Shown here in pieces: positions 9,021 through 17,999 of a stretch of 64,000 nucleotides of DNA (positions are counted from its first letter, which is position 1; every line of letters starts with the position of its first letter). Origin of the DNA: Chloroflexota bacterium (GTDB taxonomy: Bacteria; Chloroflexota; UBA4733). The stretch lies in assembly GCA_023381895.1 (NCBI GenBank), contig JAMCTA010000136.1, forward strand, positions 15,220 to 79,219, read 5' to 3'. The notes beneath the pieces are model-generated. The model saw only the letters and a program-made list of their open reading frames with translations. It did no database searches and was not told the DNA's origin. Both the position numbers and the translations under genes were made by a program.

Positions 9021-9890
9021 TCAGTCGATGATGAGCACAGGCGTTCCCAGATCAGTCCACGCTGCCAGTGCGAGCATCGGCTTCAGCGGAGTGTTCACGC
9101 AGCCGTGGGATCCAGAGCGGACTGTTCCGTCCGGGTCAAGATGCGGGAAGTCTGTTCCAGGACCATAGTACGGTCGCCACGGCGCATCGTGAATATAGTA
9201 GCCACCATCACGGAAGAGCATTGCATAATGGGTCGGCGAGTCGGGGTACCAGTTGGGGGACCCAGCGGGCCACAGTGATATGAACTTGAAGTTGGGAACT
9301 TTCTGGAGGATGGTGAACGTCCCTGTTGGCGTTACGTGCCCCGGTTCACCTGTTGTGACGTCGGTATCCAAGAATACCTGGCCATTTTGATAGGCCCACA
9401 TGTGCTGGCGGCTCAAGGAGATGGAGATGCACTTTCCCTGTGCGAGTGGGCCGGGAATGGGCCCCGGAGGTGGCGCCACCTTGCTGGCAGGCAAGAGGAT
9501 AGGCGCAACGTTAGAGAGGAGCCCAGAGTATACCCAGCCCATGTCTGCGGACGACCGCACCTGGTACCACAGTGGGTTGGGGGGAGCCAGAACCTCACCT
9601 GGAGCGTAGCCGATCACTGTGACAGGCTGATTGACCGGTAGGGAAGCAAGGAGCACGCTCCCCGTGTTCGGCTGGGAGAAGAGGTAGACATAGGTGTAGC
9701 CTACGCCGCCAGAGCTTAGCCACCCAGTCCACGGTGCATTTGTCCCGGCCGTATACCGGCTAACCCACTGTCCATTCTGATTGACGATAGTAGTGTCTGC
9801 GAAGGCCGGTGTTGCGAGGGTGCTGGCCGCAGCCACGAACGGCAATGCTCCTGCGCTACGGAGGAGGAACCGTCTCGAAAAGGCTCTCAT
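9021..9890 (-). CDS. Secreted L,D-transpeptidase (YkuD fold)
   Basis: This predicted exported enzyme forms 3-3 cross-links in peptidoglycan or attaches proteins to it. The ATG at 9890 gives 289 aa beginning with a twin-arginine-like leader (SRRFLLRSAGALPF, cleavage after ATPAFA). An SH3-like region follows (about residues 35-130, WYQVRSSADMGWVYSGLL), then a proline-rich linker (PPPGPIPGPLAQG). The YkuD domain has the catalytic motif SGSHGCVNTPL with nucleophile C264 and the upstream His in YYIHDAPWR. A longer start at 9974 is rejected because it falls on the predicted -35 hexamer. Confidence 0.92.
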   Translation of the reverse strand: MRAFSRRFLLRSAGALPFVAAASTLATPAFADTTIVNQNGQWVSRYTAGTNAPWTGWLSSGGVGYTYVYLFSQPNTGSVLLASLPVNQPVTVIGYAPGEVLAPPNPLWYQVRSSADMGWVYSGLLSNVAPILLPASKVAPPPGPIPGPLAQGKCISISLSRQHMWAYQNGQVFLDTDVTTGEPGHVTPTGTFTILQKVPNFKFISLWPAGSPNWYPDSPTHYAMLFRDGGYYIHDAPWRPYYGPGTDFPHLDPDGTVRSGSHGCVNTPLKPMLALAAWTDLGTPVLIID

Positions 9891-9945
9891 CTTCAACCCC
9901 TTCTTGCCACATCGCGAACAGGAGGAAAGCAAGGAAAACAGCCCA

Positions 9946-9974
9946 TCTATACTACCTTCACTAACGCCTCGCAA
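9946..9974 (-). promoter_or_regulatory. Sigma-70-type promoter of the L,D-transpeptidase gene
   Basis: On the - strand TTGCGA (9974-9969), a 17-base spacer, and TATAGA (9951-9946). This predicts a start near 9939 and a leader of about 50 bases before the ATG at 9890. Confidence 0.6.
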
Positions 9975-10170
9975 GGCTCGAATGTTTCACTTCCTCTGGT
10001 AAACCGTATATATGCACCAGCTGTGCCAATTCAGGCAGACACGACTCCTCGATGCCGCGAGGCGCTCAGGGCCGCGCAAGATGCGAGGACACTCCATGTC
10101 AGCCAGCGTTTGCGGCTCATAATGGGCGTGTGGTCAATGTGTCAAGCAGATACATCAGCTGAACATCAGG

Positions 10171-10199
10171 TTGCTTGGATCGTCAAAACCGGCTATAGT
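10171..10199 (+). promoter_or_regulatory. Promoter of the tRNA-Val gene
   Basis: TTGCTT (10171-10176), a 17-base spacer and TATAGT (10194-10199). The -10 ends 10 bases before the first base of the tRNA, the spacing expected of a stable-RNA promoter. Confidence 0.7.
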
Positions 10200-10209
10200 C
10201 CATGCTCTC

Positions 10210-10283
10210 GGACGATTAGCTCAGCTGGTCAGAGCGCGCGGTTCACATCCGCGAGGTCGCTGGTTCGAGCCCAGCATCGTCCA
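10210..10283 (+). tRNA. tRNA-Val (anticodon CAC)
   Basis: A full cloverleaf can be drawn. The acceptor GGACGAT pairs with ATCGTCC, the D stem is GCTC/GAGC, and the anticodon stem CGCGG/CCGCG has loop TTCACAT (anticodon CAC, reading GUG). The T stem is GCTGG/CCAGC with loop TTCGAGC, and the discriminator is A. The CCA end is not encoded and is followed by a T-rich run. It lies 37 bases before gdpD. Confidence 0.95.
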
Positions 10284-10320
10284 CTTCTTTTTTGCGTTTG
10301 ATGGAGTGATCTCTCAGCAG

Positions 10321-11052
10321 ATGCGCGGGCCGGACTGGCTGACACGGCTTTCGCGGCCGTGGTGCTCTGGACACCGGGGGGCCGGCGGGCTCTCCAAAGC
10401 GAATACGCTAGCTTCTTTTGAGCACGCTCTTTCTTGGCAGTGTGACCTCCTCGAGGCCGACATCCAGCGCACGCGCGATGGTCATCTCGTCCTTGTCCAC
10501 GATGAGCGTATCGAGGTTGCCGACGTCAGCATCACGGTATCGACACTGTCCCTCGAGGAGCTTCGAGCTCTTCCCGGCCACGGCGATGTTCCCACGCTCA
10601 TTGATTTTCTACAACTGAGTCACGGTCGAGCTGTCCCTCTCATTGATCTAAAGGGAACCGGCTATGAAGCGCAAATTGGGGTTGAGGTACGAGCGGCTGG
10701 TGTAGATAGGGCTATCGTCTGTGGCGGGTCACTCGAGTCTCTATTGAAGGTCCGTTTGGCTCATGGGGTAATTGCGACCTCTCTCACGCTCGACGTCCAG
10801 GCCTTGCAAAGGGTGATCGCAGACCCGTCTCTCCTGAAACGGATTCCTACTGACATGGTTACCGCAGAGCACTGTGGTCTCACAATTGAGCTAATTCAGC
10901 AGTTCCACGAGGCGGGAATCTGGGTAGTGGCGTGGACTGTAGACCGTCCGGCCGCAATGAAGACATTAGCCCGGATGGGAGTGGACGGTATTACGACGAA
11001 TCGCCCAGATCTCCTTCAGACCGCCCGCGCCCACGGTGTGCTCCTCGAGTGA
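10321..11052 (+). CDS. Glycerophosphodiester phosphodiesterase family protein
   Basis: Hydrolyses glycerophosphodiesters to glycerol-3-phosphate and an alcohol. This 243-aa TIM-barrel protein has the GDPD signatures HRGAGGLSKANTLASF (catalytic His and Asn-Thr), EADIQRTRDGHLVLVHD (metal ligands and second His), PLIDLKG and the C-terminal VVAWTVD and GVDGITTNRPDLL. The open frame extends upstream through the tRNA gene. ATG 10321 is chosen because it is the first start after the tRNA that keeps HRG near residue 20; its ribosome site is weak. There is no signal peptide, so it probably acts in the cytoplasm. Confidence 0.88.
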   Translation: MRGPDWLTRLSRPWCSGHRGAGGLSKANTLASFEHALSWQCDLLEADIQRTRDGHLVLVHDERIEVADVSITVSTLSLEELRALPGHGDVPTLIDFLQLSHGRAVPLIDLKGTGYEAQIGVEVRAAGVDRAIVCGGSLESLLKVRLAHGVIATSLTLDVQALQRVIADPSLLKRIPTDMVTAEHCGLTIELIQQFHEAGIWVVAWTVDRPAAMKTLARMGVDGITTNRPDLLQTARAHGVLLE

Positions 11053-11157
11053 CTGGTTCGCGGGGCTACTCTGCTAGCATCCTTGCTTCATTCCCGTGTA
11101 GAATGAGAAGCTTAGTAGTCGCTCGGACACGTCACGGAAGGGAAGCATCTCAAGCGA

Positions 11158-11337
11158 ATGCACGTCGAACTCAAAGAGGGTGAATCTTTTGATCAGGTGC
11201 TGAAGCGGTTTGTCCGTGGTGTCAGCCAATCGGGAATCCTGCGAAGCTATCGTGAATCTTCGCGGTTCGTGTCGAAGAGTGAGACAGAGCGACTGAAGCG
11301 CCGGCGCGCTGCGCGACGCAAAGCACGCAAGGGCTAG
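11158..11337 (+). CDS. rpsU: 30S ribosomal protein S21
   Basis: A 59-aa basic protein of the small subunit platform, which helps initiation. The sequence begins MHVELKEGESFDQVLKRF, continues with the typical SGILRSYRE and ends in a strongly basic tail (ERLKRRRAARRKARKG). It is below the size that many gene callers accept. A GGAAGGGAAG stretch lies about 15 bases before the ATG. It stands alone here, downstream of gdpD. Confidence 0.92.
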   Translation: MHVELKEGESFDQVLKRFVRGVSQSGILRSYRESSRFVSKSETERLKRRRAARRKARKG

Positions 11338-11424
11338 CTGAGCTGCCCACCCTTACGGCGTGCATGATCTCGGACACCTAGATTATCGTGATGATGGAAA
11401 ACCCTAGGTCGAGAAGCCTGTGCC

Positions 11425-12201
11425 ATGGTAAGCCATTATAGCTTACCGTCTGAGCGCCTTGAAGGACGTGTAGTTCTGATTACAGGCGCCGCCCGGGGTT
11501 TTGGTCGGGCTGTTGCTGAGCGGGTCGCAGTTGAAGGTGGCATTCCTGTCCTTGTGGATCGGGATAGAGCAGAGCTAGAAGCGTGCGCGTCAGCGCTCAC
11601 GTCCCGGTGGAACCGGAGCGTCCGCTATTTCGCTTTGGACATCACGCAGCCAGATCACGTCCGTCACACTGTTGCCGTTGTCGCGGAGGAACTGGGCGCG
11701 GTCCATGGAGTTGTCACGAGCGCGGGCATCCTGCGAATGGCCGATATCCTGCACTGTACCCTAGAGGAATGGGATGAGGTTTTGCGCGTCAACCTCACGG
11801 GTACCTTTCTCACGTGCCAGGCAGTGCTTCCCCTCATGGTTCGTCAGAACTTTGGTAGGGTTGTCACTGTGTCGTCGACCGCGGGCAAGCAAGGTGGAAT
11901 TCTCAGTGGCATCGCCTACAACAGCGCAAAGGGTGGCGTTCTTGCGCTGACTAAGTCGCTCGCACGTCAGTTTGGCCCAATGGGAATCACGTGCAACTGC
12001 GTCTGTCCCGGGCCTGCGGATACGCCAATGGGCCGCCAGTTCACGACAGAACAGCGGGCGCACCTACGGAGGCTCATTCCAATGGGCAGGCTGGGGACCG
12101 CGGAGGACGTGGCGGGGGCCATATGCTTCCTGCTCTCCGCGGATGCAGCATATATCACAGGGGAAATGCTCGACGTGAACGGTGGTCTCGTCATTGACTA
12201 G
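11425..12201 (+). CDS. SDR-family NAD(P)-dependent oxidoreductase (FabG-like)
   Basis: A classical short-chain dehydrogenase of 258 aa. Seen: the cofactor motif TGAARGFG near residue 21, the NAG-equivalent SAGI, catalytic Ser in VSSTAG, the catalytic YNSAK and the post-PG motif CPGPADTPM. The C-terminal ITGEMLDVNGGLVID is typical of FabG-like enzymes. D43 in LVDRDR suggests NAD preference. It converges with plsX, overlapping it by four bases, and may act on 3-oxoacyl chains or on sugars or alcohols; the substrate cannot be fixed. Confidence 0.88.
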   Translation: MVSHYSLPSERLEGRVVLITGAARGFGRAVAERVAVEGGIPVLVDRDRAELEACASALTSRWNRSVRYFALDITQPDHVRHTVAVVAEELGAVHGVVTSAGILRMADILHCTLEEWDEVLRVNLTGTFLTCQAVLPLMVRQNFGRVVTVSSTAGKQGGILSGIAYNSAKGGVLALTKSLARQFGPMGITCNCVCPGPADTPMGRQFTTEQRAHLRRLIPMGRLGTAEDVAGAICFLLSADAAYITGEMLDVNGGLVID

Positions 12202-13238
12202 CTTGCGGACCGATCCTGCACCTGCCCGCCTGTGACGTTGCCCAACTCGGCGACTCCCGTGGTCATCGCTTCGATGACACGCTCTTGGACTGCGTGAGAA
12301 GCCACACGAAGCGCATTGGCGATTGCCCAGCCATTTGAACGGCCATGGGCCACAATGCCGACGTGCCGTAGCCCGATGAGCGGTGCACCTCCGTACTCAG
12401 CGTAATCGAGCTTTGTACGAATCCTCCGAAAAGACGGCTGTAGGCCGGCAGCGAGAAGCTTGGTCCAAAGCGAGCACGTGAGCTCGGCTCGGATTAGCCC
12501 AAGCATTGTTTCTGCTACTCCTTCGGCGGTCTTGATCAGCACGTTGCCAGCGAAGCCATCACATACAACGACATCCGCTGCGCCACGAGGCACGTCTTTC
12601 CCCTCGACGTTGCCAACGAAGTTGAGTCCGGTCTTGCGCAGCTTCTGATGCGCTTCCTGAACGACGGGTGTGCCTTTCTCCTCCTCCTCACCGTTAGAGA
12701 GGAGTCCTACTCTTGGTTCGGCAACTCCCAGTACCCTCTTGGCATAGACGGTGCCCAGCACAGCGAACTGAACAAGATGGTGAGGCCGCACCTCGGCATT
12801 GGCGCCAACATCCAAGATGAGGGCAGGCTGGCCTTGCGTCGGAAAGATCGTGGCAAGTGCTGGGCGGTCAACACCCTTGATGCGCCCAAAAGTGAACATC
12901 GCCACTGCGAAGAACGCTCCGCTATTACCGGCAGATACAGCAGCGTACGCCTTTCCTTCATTGACGAGCTGGCAAGCCACGTGCATAGAAGAGTCCCGAG
13001 TTCGGCGGAAGGCCTCAGATGCGTGCTCCGTCATTCCGATGGCCTCGGTGGCGTGCACGACTGAGATACCGCTTGGGATGGGTCCACGAGGACGCAGCTC
13101 AGCTAGTAGTTGCTGTTCAGGACCCACGAGTGTCACCGGGATCTGCCAGCGGCGCCAAGCTTCGAGAGCACCCTCACACGTGACGGCCGGCGCACGATCC
13201 CCACCCATCGCATCGAGGGCTACGGGCTGATCACTCAT
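12198..13238 (-). CDS. plsX: Phosphate acyltransferase PlsX
   Basis: PlsX converts acyl-ACP to acyl-phosphate, the donor for PlsY in phospholipid synthesis. The 346-aa protein shows the N-terminal VALDAMGGDRAP, the conserved VSAGNSGAFFA, LDVGANAEVRP, LSNGEEEEKGTP, VCDGFAGNVLIKTAEG and the C-terminal YGGAPLIGL. The ATG follows AAAAGGG. It is not next to fabH or acpP in this window. Family assignment is secure. Confidence 0.95.
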   Translation of the reverse strand: MSDQPVALDAMGGDRAPAVTCEGALEAWRRWQIPVTLVGPEQQLLAELRPRGPIPSGISVVHATEAIGMTEHASEAFRRTRDSSMHVACQLVNEGKAYAAVSAGNSGAFFAVAMFTFGRIKGVDRPALATIFPTQGQPALILDVGANAEVRPHHLVQFAVLGTVYAKRVLGVAEPRVGLLSNGEEEEKGTPVVQEAHQKLRKTGLNFVGNVEGKDVPRGAADVVVCDGFAGNVLIKTAEGVAETMLGLIRAELTCSLWTKLLAAGLQPSFRRIRTKLDYAEYGGAPLIGLRHVGIVAHGRSNGWAIANALRVASHAVQERVIEAMTTGVAELGNVTGGQVQDRSAS

Positions 13239-13417
13239 GGGTATCCCTTTTCACTTCGGACATAATGATACCGATGCTCGTGCCGGTGCGATCCGTACCA
13301 GCGTTCTTGTCTCTACGAGTACGAGTATGTTGCTGCGTTATGATTCTTGCGTTGGAAACCACGCATTTTCTCACGCCCTGGTTGGTGCTGTTACAGAGAG
13401 TGGAGTTTAGTGAACCC

Positions 13418-14125
13418 GTGTCCAAGCTAAGCCGAAGGGGGCGGTATCAACTGCCTCGGGCTTGGCAGTTGCTCCAGGGCATAACCGCGGCTTTCCTCTT
13501 GAGCATTTTGACGGTTCCAGCCCTGCCGGTCGCATTAGCCGCTGAGCCATATCCCGTTCAGTGGGTCGCCAACTTCATCCCCACATCACTCTGGTCGGGA
13601 ACGGATGCTGCAGCGATCGACCTCCAGGATCTTCCCCAGTTTACCCCGCTGGTCGCCCTGAATAGTGCCGGCGAGCGTGTTCTCGTACTGAATCCAGCGA
13701 CCGAAGGACTCGGCTACATTGATGCCCGTGACATTGGGCCTGTAGGTCCAGCGTACCCGAGTCTGCTCGTTATAGGTGCTCAGGGCGCTGTGCGCCTGGT
13801 GCGAGTAGAGCTTGCGACTACTCCCAAACAGTGGCAGACGGGACTGATGAACCGTCCCTCACTTTCAGCTGACACTGGAATGTTGTTTGTGTTCCCGAGC
13901 GACGTCACCTACAGCTTTTGGATGAAGGACACGATCATTCCGCTGTCGGTCGCATTTCTAGACGACGAAGGTACCGTTCTCGCAATCGAGGACATGCAGC
14001 CGCTCACGACCGATATCCATGTTTCACCTGGACCTTACCGCTATGCCCTTGAGGTTCCCCAGAGTTATCTGAGTGGACTTGGAGTTAGCGCAGGGGCGCC
14101 GACTTGGCTCTTCTTTCCACAGTAG
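13418..14125 (+). CDS. Secreted DUF192 protein with SH3-like region
   Basis: A DUF192 protein exported by a signal peptide. DUF192 is a small beta-rich domain of unknown biochemical role. The GTG at 13418 (another at 13400) puts a basic start (SKLSRRGRYQLPRAW) before the hydrophobic core GITAAFLLSILTVPALPVALA. Mature residues to about 130 look SH3-like (GYIDARDIGPVG). The DUF192 core follows: ATTPKQWQTGLMNRPSL, GMLFVFP, SFWMKDTIIPLSVAF and a final ALEVPQSYL. A longer open frame starts at 13265, but its first 50 residues look non-coding. It is followed 41 bases later by the hydrolase gene. Confidence 0.8.
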   Translation: MSKLSRRGRYQLPRAWQLLQGITAAFLLSILTVPALPVALAAEPYPVQWVANFIPTSLWSGTDAAAIDLQDLPQFTPLVALNSAGERVLVLNPATEGLGYIDARDIGPVGPAYPSLLVIGAQGAVRLVRVELATTPKQWQTGLMNRPSLSADTGMLFVFPSDVTYSFWMKDTIIPLSVAFLDDEGTVLAIEDMQPLTTDIHVSPGPYRYALEVPQSYLSGLGVSAGAPTWLFFPQ

Positions 14126-14166
14126 TCACCCAACTGAGCAGCGTGTACAGTATTCTCCGAAGGGAG

Positions 14167-15582
14167 ATGTTTGTGAACATTGTTCTGATAGCGCTTGATA
14201 CATTGCGCGCTGATCATCTCGGCTGCTACGGCTATCCGCGTCAGACCAGTCCCTCTCTTGACATGCTTGCCCGTGACGGAGTGCTCTTCGAGCGCTTTTA
14301 TGCGCCGAACATTCCAACCCATCCCAGCTTCACGACCATGCACTCTGGAAAAGAGGCGATCACTCACAATATTGTCAACATCGGCGGCAGGGTGCAGCCT
14401 GAGCCGCACGTGCGACTGCTTGCGGAGATTCTCAAAGACCGGGGCTACTTCACCGCCGCAGTAGACAACATGCGGCGCCATTTCCCCAGGGGTTTCGATG
14501 TGTACCAGGACTATGCATGGGATCGTTCCACATCAGGAGTGCTCCGCAAAGCAGAAACCGTCAATGAGAAGCTTTTCCCCGTGTTGAATACCCTACAGCA
14601 GCAGGAGAAGCCGTTCTTTCTCTTCGTGCACTACTGGGACCCGCATACGCCATACTTGCCGCCTGATCCCTATCGCCTGATGTTCTACGATCAGGGCCGC
14701 GACCCATGCGACAAGACCACCACCACCATGGACAAGGTATGGGCGTTTGAGCCGTTCCGATGGTACTTCCATAGTTGGATGCCCGGTGTAACGGATACGG
14801 CCTACGTGAACGCCTTGTATGACGGGGAGATCCGCTACATGGATGATCATCTCCAGCCTGTTCTGACGGGATTAGAGCAGCGCGGCCTTCTCAGCGAGAC
14901 CGTGGTATTTGTCACTGCGGACCACGGAGAAGTTCTCGACGAGCACGAGGGCTACTATGACCATCACGGTCTCTATGAGTGTAATATCCACATTCCCTTG
15001 ATCGTGTGGGCACCCTCCTTGCTCCCTCGTGGGAAGAGAGTCTCTGGCTTCGCCGAAAACGTGGATCTTGCGCCGACGATTCTCGAGCTCTGTGGAATAC
15101 CTAACCTTGAAAAGATGGAAGGAATCAGCCTTCTTTCCAGTATCTATGGATTGCGTGATGGCAACTACACGGACCTATTCTTCAGTGAGGCTTCGTGGCA
15201 GCTCAAGCGTGCTGTTCGAAGTGGACGTTGGAAGCTGATCAAGGCGCTTGCGCCGAGCTTCCACGAGGGCTCACCGCTGCGAGAGCTGTACGACGTTGAC
15301 TCAGATCCGGACGAGCAACACAATCTTGCAGCGGAGCATCCTGATCTCGTGGAGACTCTGGAAGCCAAGCTGGATACGTATGTTGTGCACCGGTTAGCGG
15401 AGACAGGACGGACCATTGATCCGGTTCTTGAACAAGGGGTGTCGGGAACTCGGATTGGCACTCCTCCGCAGGATCCGGCTCAGTTGGGAAACTACGGTCG
15501 GAGTTACATTCCCCCCGAGGCTAAACCGGAAGTGCCCACGGCCACTATCCCAGACCCCAGTGAGCTAAATACCAAGCGCTGA
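14167..15582 (+). CDS. Sulfatase-fold (alkaline phosphatase superfamily) hydrolase
   Basis: A metal-dependent hydrolase of the sulfatase/alkaline phosphatase superfamily, about 471 aa. Metal ligands are visible in ALDTLRADHLGCYGY (N-terminal Asp) and VTADHGEVLDEHEGYYDHHG. The nucleophile position in NIPTHPSFTTMHSG is Thr (T-x-P-S), not the Cys or Ser that is converted to formylglycine. That makes a true sulfatase less likely and a phosphodiesterase or phosphotransferase more likely. The start may be ATG 14167 or GTG 14173, after AGGGAG. There is no signal peptide. The C-terminal DVDSDPDEQHNLAAEHP is typical of sulfatase-like proteins. Confidence 0.85.
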   Translation: MFVNIVLIALDTLRADHLGCYGYPRQTSPSLDMLARDGVLFERFYAPNIPTHPSFTTMHSGKEAITHNIVNIGGRVQPEPHVRLLAEILKDRGYFTAAVDNMRRHFPRGFDVYQDYAWDRSTSGVLRKAETVNEKLFPVLNTLQQQEKPFFLFVHYWDPHTPYLPPDPYRLMFYDQGRDPCDKTTTTMDKVWAFEPFRWYFHSWMPGVTDTAYVNALYDGEIRYMDDHLQPVLTGLEQRGLLSETVVFVTADHGEVLDEHEGYYDHHGLYECNIHIPLIVWAPSLLPRGKRVSGFAENVDLAPTILELCGIPNLEKMEGISLLSSIYGLRDGNYTDLFFSEASWQLKRAVRSGRWKLIKALAPSFHEGSPLRELYDVDSDPDEQHNLAAEHPDLVETLEAKLDTYVVHRLAETGRTIDPVLEQGVSGTRIGTPPQDPAQLGNYGRSYIPPEAKPEVPTATIPDPSELNTKR

Positions 15583-15733
15583 AGAGCTGGAGCCCGAGGC
15601 GATCATCGACCTGCATTGTCATTCGACGTGGTCGAGCGGTTTCTTATCGTCTTCAGCACTCGTACAATGGACGAGCAGACTGGCACTACGGTTGGCTCGC
15701 AGAACCTTGTTCGGCGTCCGATTGCAGTACGGC

Positions 15734-17869
15734 TCACCGGCGCCCACCACGGCTTCGATGTATGGGACGCCCGTGTGCTGGCGTGGACGTCGGCGCTGCC
15801 GCTTCCGTATTGGAGACATTCATCGCGACTGGCGTCAGCGGCTGCGGCACTCCATCGACGAGCACGCGGGGATCAACCGTGAGGTTCTCCCCCTGGAGAT
15901 CGCGCCGGAGCTGGACGACCTCATCCCGCAAGAGCGCGGCGCGCTCAAACTCGAGGTTCTTGGCTGCCACCTTCATCTGAGTTTCGAGATCCTTGATAAG
16001 CCGTGCGATCTCATCCTTCGGAAGCTGTCGGGAAACGTTCGCAGCCTCGTAGGCTGCCGGCTGTTCCGCAACCTGACGCAGCGTTGACGTGAGATCCTTG
16101 ATAGCCTTCTGGATACTCTGTGGAGTGATACCGTGCTGTTCGTTGTAGGCGATCTGGATACGCCGCCTGCGATACGTCTCATCGATTGCGCGTTGCATCG
16201 ATCCGGTGATGCGGTCGGCATACATGATGACGTGTCCGTTGATGTGTCGAGCTGCTCTCCCGATGATCTGGATGAGAGAGCCTTCCGAGCGCAGATACCC
16301 TTCTTTGTCAGCATCCAGAATGGCAACGAGCGATACTTCCGGAAGATCGAGTCCCTCGCGGAGGAGATTAATGCCGACGACAACATCATACACACCGAGA
16401 CGTAGGTCCCGCAGAATCTCGATGCGCTCGATGGCATCGAGCTCTGAGTGGAGATAGTGTACCTTGACGCCCATCTCCTGAAGATAGTCAGCGAGATCTT
16501 CCGCCATCTTCTTCGTAAGTGTGGTGATGAGTGCTCGCTCACCAACTGTCACACGCTGGCGGACCTGCTCCAGTAAGTCGTCTATCTGCCGTCTCGTCGG
16601 CTTGACAGTGATCGCAGGATCAACTAGGCCGGTGGGCCGGATGATCTGTTCAACGATCTGTTCACTGTGCCCAAACTCATAGGGACCGGGAGTGGCCGAT
16701 ACGAACACCACCTGCCGGACGAGCCCCTCGAACTCTTCGAATGTCAGCGGACGGTTGTCCAGGGCTGAAGGCAGGCGAAAACCGAAATCGACCAGGACTT
16801 CTTTCCGCGCACGGTCCCCTGCGTACATTCCGCGTACCTGAGGAATGCTGATATGCGACTCGTCGACGAGCATGAGGTAGTTATCTGGCATGTAGTCGAG
16901 AAGGCACCACGGCCGATCTCCAGGGCTGCGCCCAGCGAGGTGGCGTGAATAATTCTCGATCCCGCTACAAAAGCCGAACTCCCGCATCATCTCGAGATCA
17001 TAGTTCGTTCGTTGCCTCAGACGAGCTGCCTCAAGGATCTTTCCTTGGCGCTCCAGCTCCGTCAGCCGCTCTTGCAGCTCTTCTTCCACTGTCCGAATTG
17101 CAATTTGGAGCTTGTCCTGTGTCGTCACGTAGTGGCTGGCAGGGTAGATGTCGATCGACGTGCGTTCGGCGAGGTATTCACCAGTCAGCGGATCGAGCTC
17201 AACGATACGCTCGATCTCGTCGCCGAAAAACTCCACGCGAACAGCGACATCTTCGTAGGATGGGAAGATCTCTAGCACGTCTCCACGCACACGGAACTTC
17301 CCGCGGAAGAGAGAGTTGTCATTACGTTCGTATTGGATCTCCGTGAGATGCCGCAACACCTTATCTCGTCGCCGAATCTCACCTCTTCGGAGCGGGACGA
17401 CGACCTGATTGTAGTCTTCTGGTGAGCCCAGGCCGTAGATGCAGCTCACGCTCGCGACGATAATTACGTCTCTTCTCGTGAAGAGAGAGTGAGTCGCTGC
17501 GTGGCGCAGTTTTTCGATCTCTTCATTGATCGATGCATCCTTCTCGATATATGTGTCGGATCGAGCAATGTAGGCCTCTGGCTGATAGTAATCGTAGTAG
17601 GACACGAAGTATTCGACGGCGTTGTGAGGGAAGAACTCTTTGAACTCCGAGCAGAGCTGCGCAGCGAGCGTCTTGTTTGGGGCGAGCACCAAGGATGGTC
17701 GTCGAACCTCCGCGATCAGCTTCGCCATCGTGAAGGTCTTGCCTGTTCCCGTAGCTCCCAGAAGCGTTTGGTAACGGTAACCCGCCTGTACACCCTCGGC
17801 AAGCTGGCGAATAGCTTCTGGCTGATCACCGGTTGGTGCAAAGGGCGAAACGACCTCGAAGTCGGGCAA
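15734..17869 (-). CDS. uvrB: Excinuclease ABC subunit B
   Basis: UvrB verifies DNA damage and recruits UvrC. The 711-aa protein has Walker [10 protein letters not shown] (residues 37-45), the beta-hairpin [11 protein letters not shown] near 91-101, [14 protein letters not shown] in the DEAD-like motif region, the helicase motif [34 protein letters not shown], and a C-terminal UVR motif ([25 protein letters not shown], of which the last part binds UvrC). It starts at TTG 17869 after GGAG. A low-complexity tail ([13 protein letters not shown]) ends the protein. A strong promoter with a dyad lies upstream. Confidence 0.96.
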   Translation of the reverse strand: MPDFEVVSPFAPTGDQPEAIRQLAEGVQAGYRYQTLLGATGTGKTFTMAKLIAEVRRPSLVLAPNKTLAAQLCSEFKEFFPHNAVEYFVSYYDYYQPEAYIARSDTYIEKDASINEEIEKLRHAATHSLFTRRDVIIVASVSCIYGLGSPEDYNQVVVPLRRGEIRRRDKVLRHLTEIQYERNDNSLFRGKFRVRGDVLEIFPSYEDVAVRVEFFGDEIERIVELDPLTGEYLAERTSIDIYPASHYVTTQDKLQIAIRTVEEELQERLTELERQGKILEAARLRQRTNYDLEMMREFGFCSGIENYSRHLAGRSPGDRPWCLLDYMPDNYLMLVDESHISIPQVRGMYAGDRARKEVLVDFGFRLPSALDNRPLTFEEFEGLVRQVVFVSATPGPYEFGHSEQIVEQIIRPTGLVDPAITVKPTRRQIDDLLEQVRQRVTVGERALITTLTKKMAEDLADYLQEMGVKVHYLHSELDAIERIEILRDLRLGVYDVVVGINLLREGLDLPEVSLVAILDADKEGYLRSEGSLIQIIGRAARHINGHVIMYADRITGSMQRAIDETYRRRRIQIAYNEQHGITPQSIQKAIKDLTSTLRQVAEQPAAYEAANVSRQLPKDEIARLIKDLETQMKVAAKNLEFERAALLRDEVVQLRRDLQGENLTVDPRVLVDGVPQPLTPVAMNVSNTEAAAPTSTPAHGRPIHRSRGGRR

Positions 17870-17903
17870 CGGCCTCGCTCCTTTGGACGGAGATTAGAAC
17901 GTT

Positions 17904-17932
17904 TGTATCAATCGCTATGATACCACTGTCAA
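17904..17932 (-). promoter_or_regulatory. uvrB promoter with overlapping inverted repeat
   Basis: On the - strand TTGACA (17932-17927), a 17-base spacer and GATACA (17909-17904). A perfect inverted repeat, GTATCA (17905-17910) with TGATAC (17918-17923), covers the -10 and spacer, the usual place for a repressor. It does not match the classical LexA box, so the regulator is unknown. Confidence 0.6.
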
Positions 17933-17999
17933 TCGGCTGATCTCACGCCGCTGTTAATACGTCGAGCGCATGAGAAGTCGTGTTGCACAGGGGGATGAG

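Noticed and set aside
10171..10320. N-terminal extension of the GDPD gene
   Set aside because: It would start within the tRNA promoter and run through tRNA-Val. The family start fits ATG 10321.
13265..13417. Upstream part of the DUF192 frame
   Set aside because: The sequence lacks protein-like character and lies in the plsX upstream region. GTG 13418 gives a clean signal peptide.
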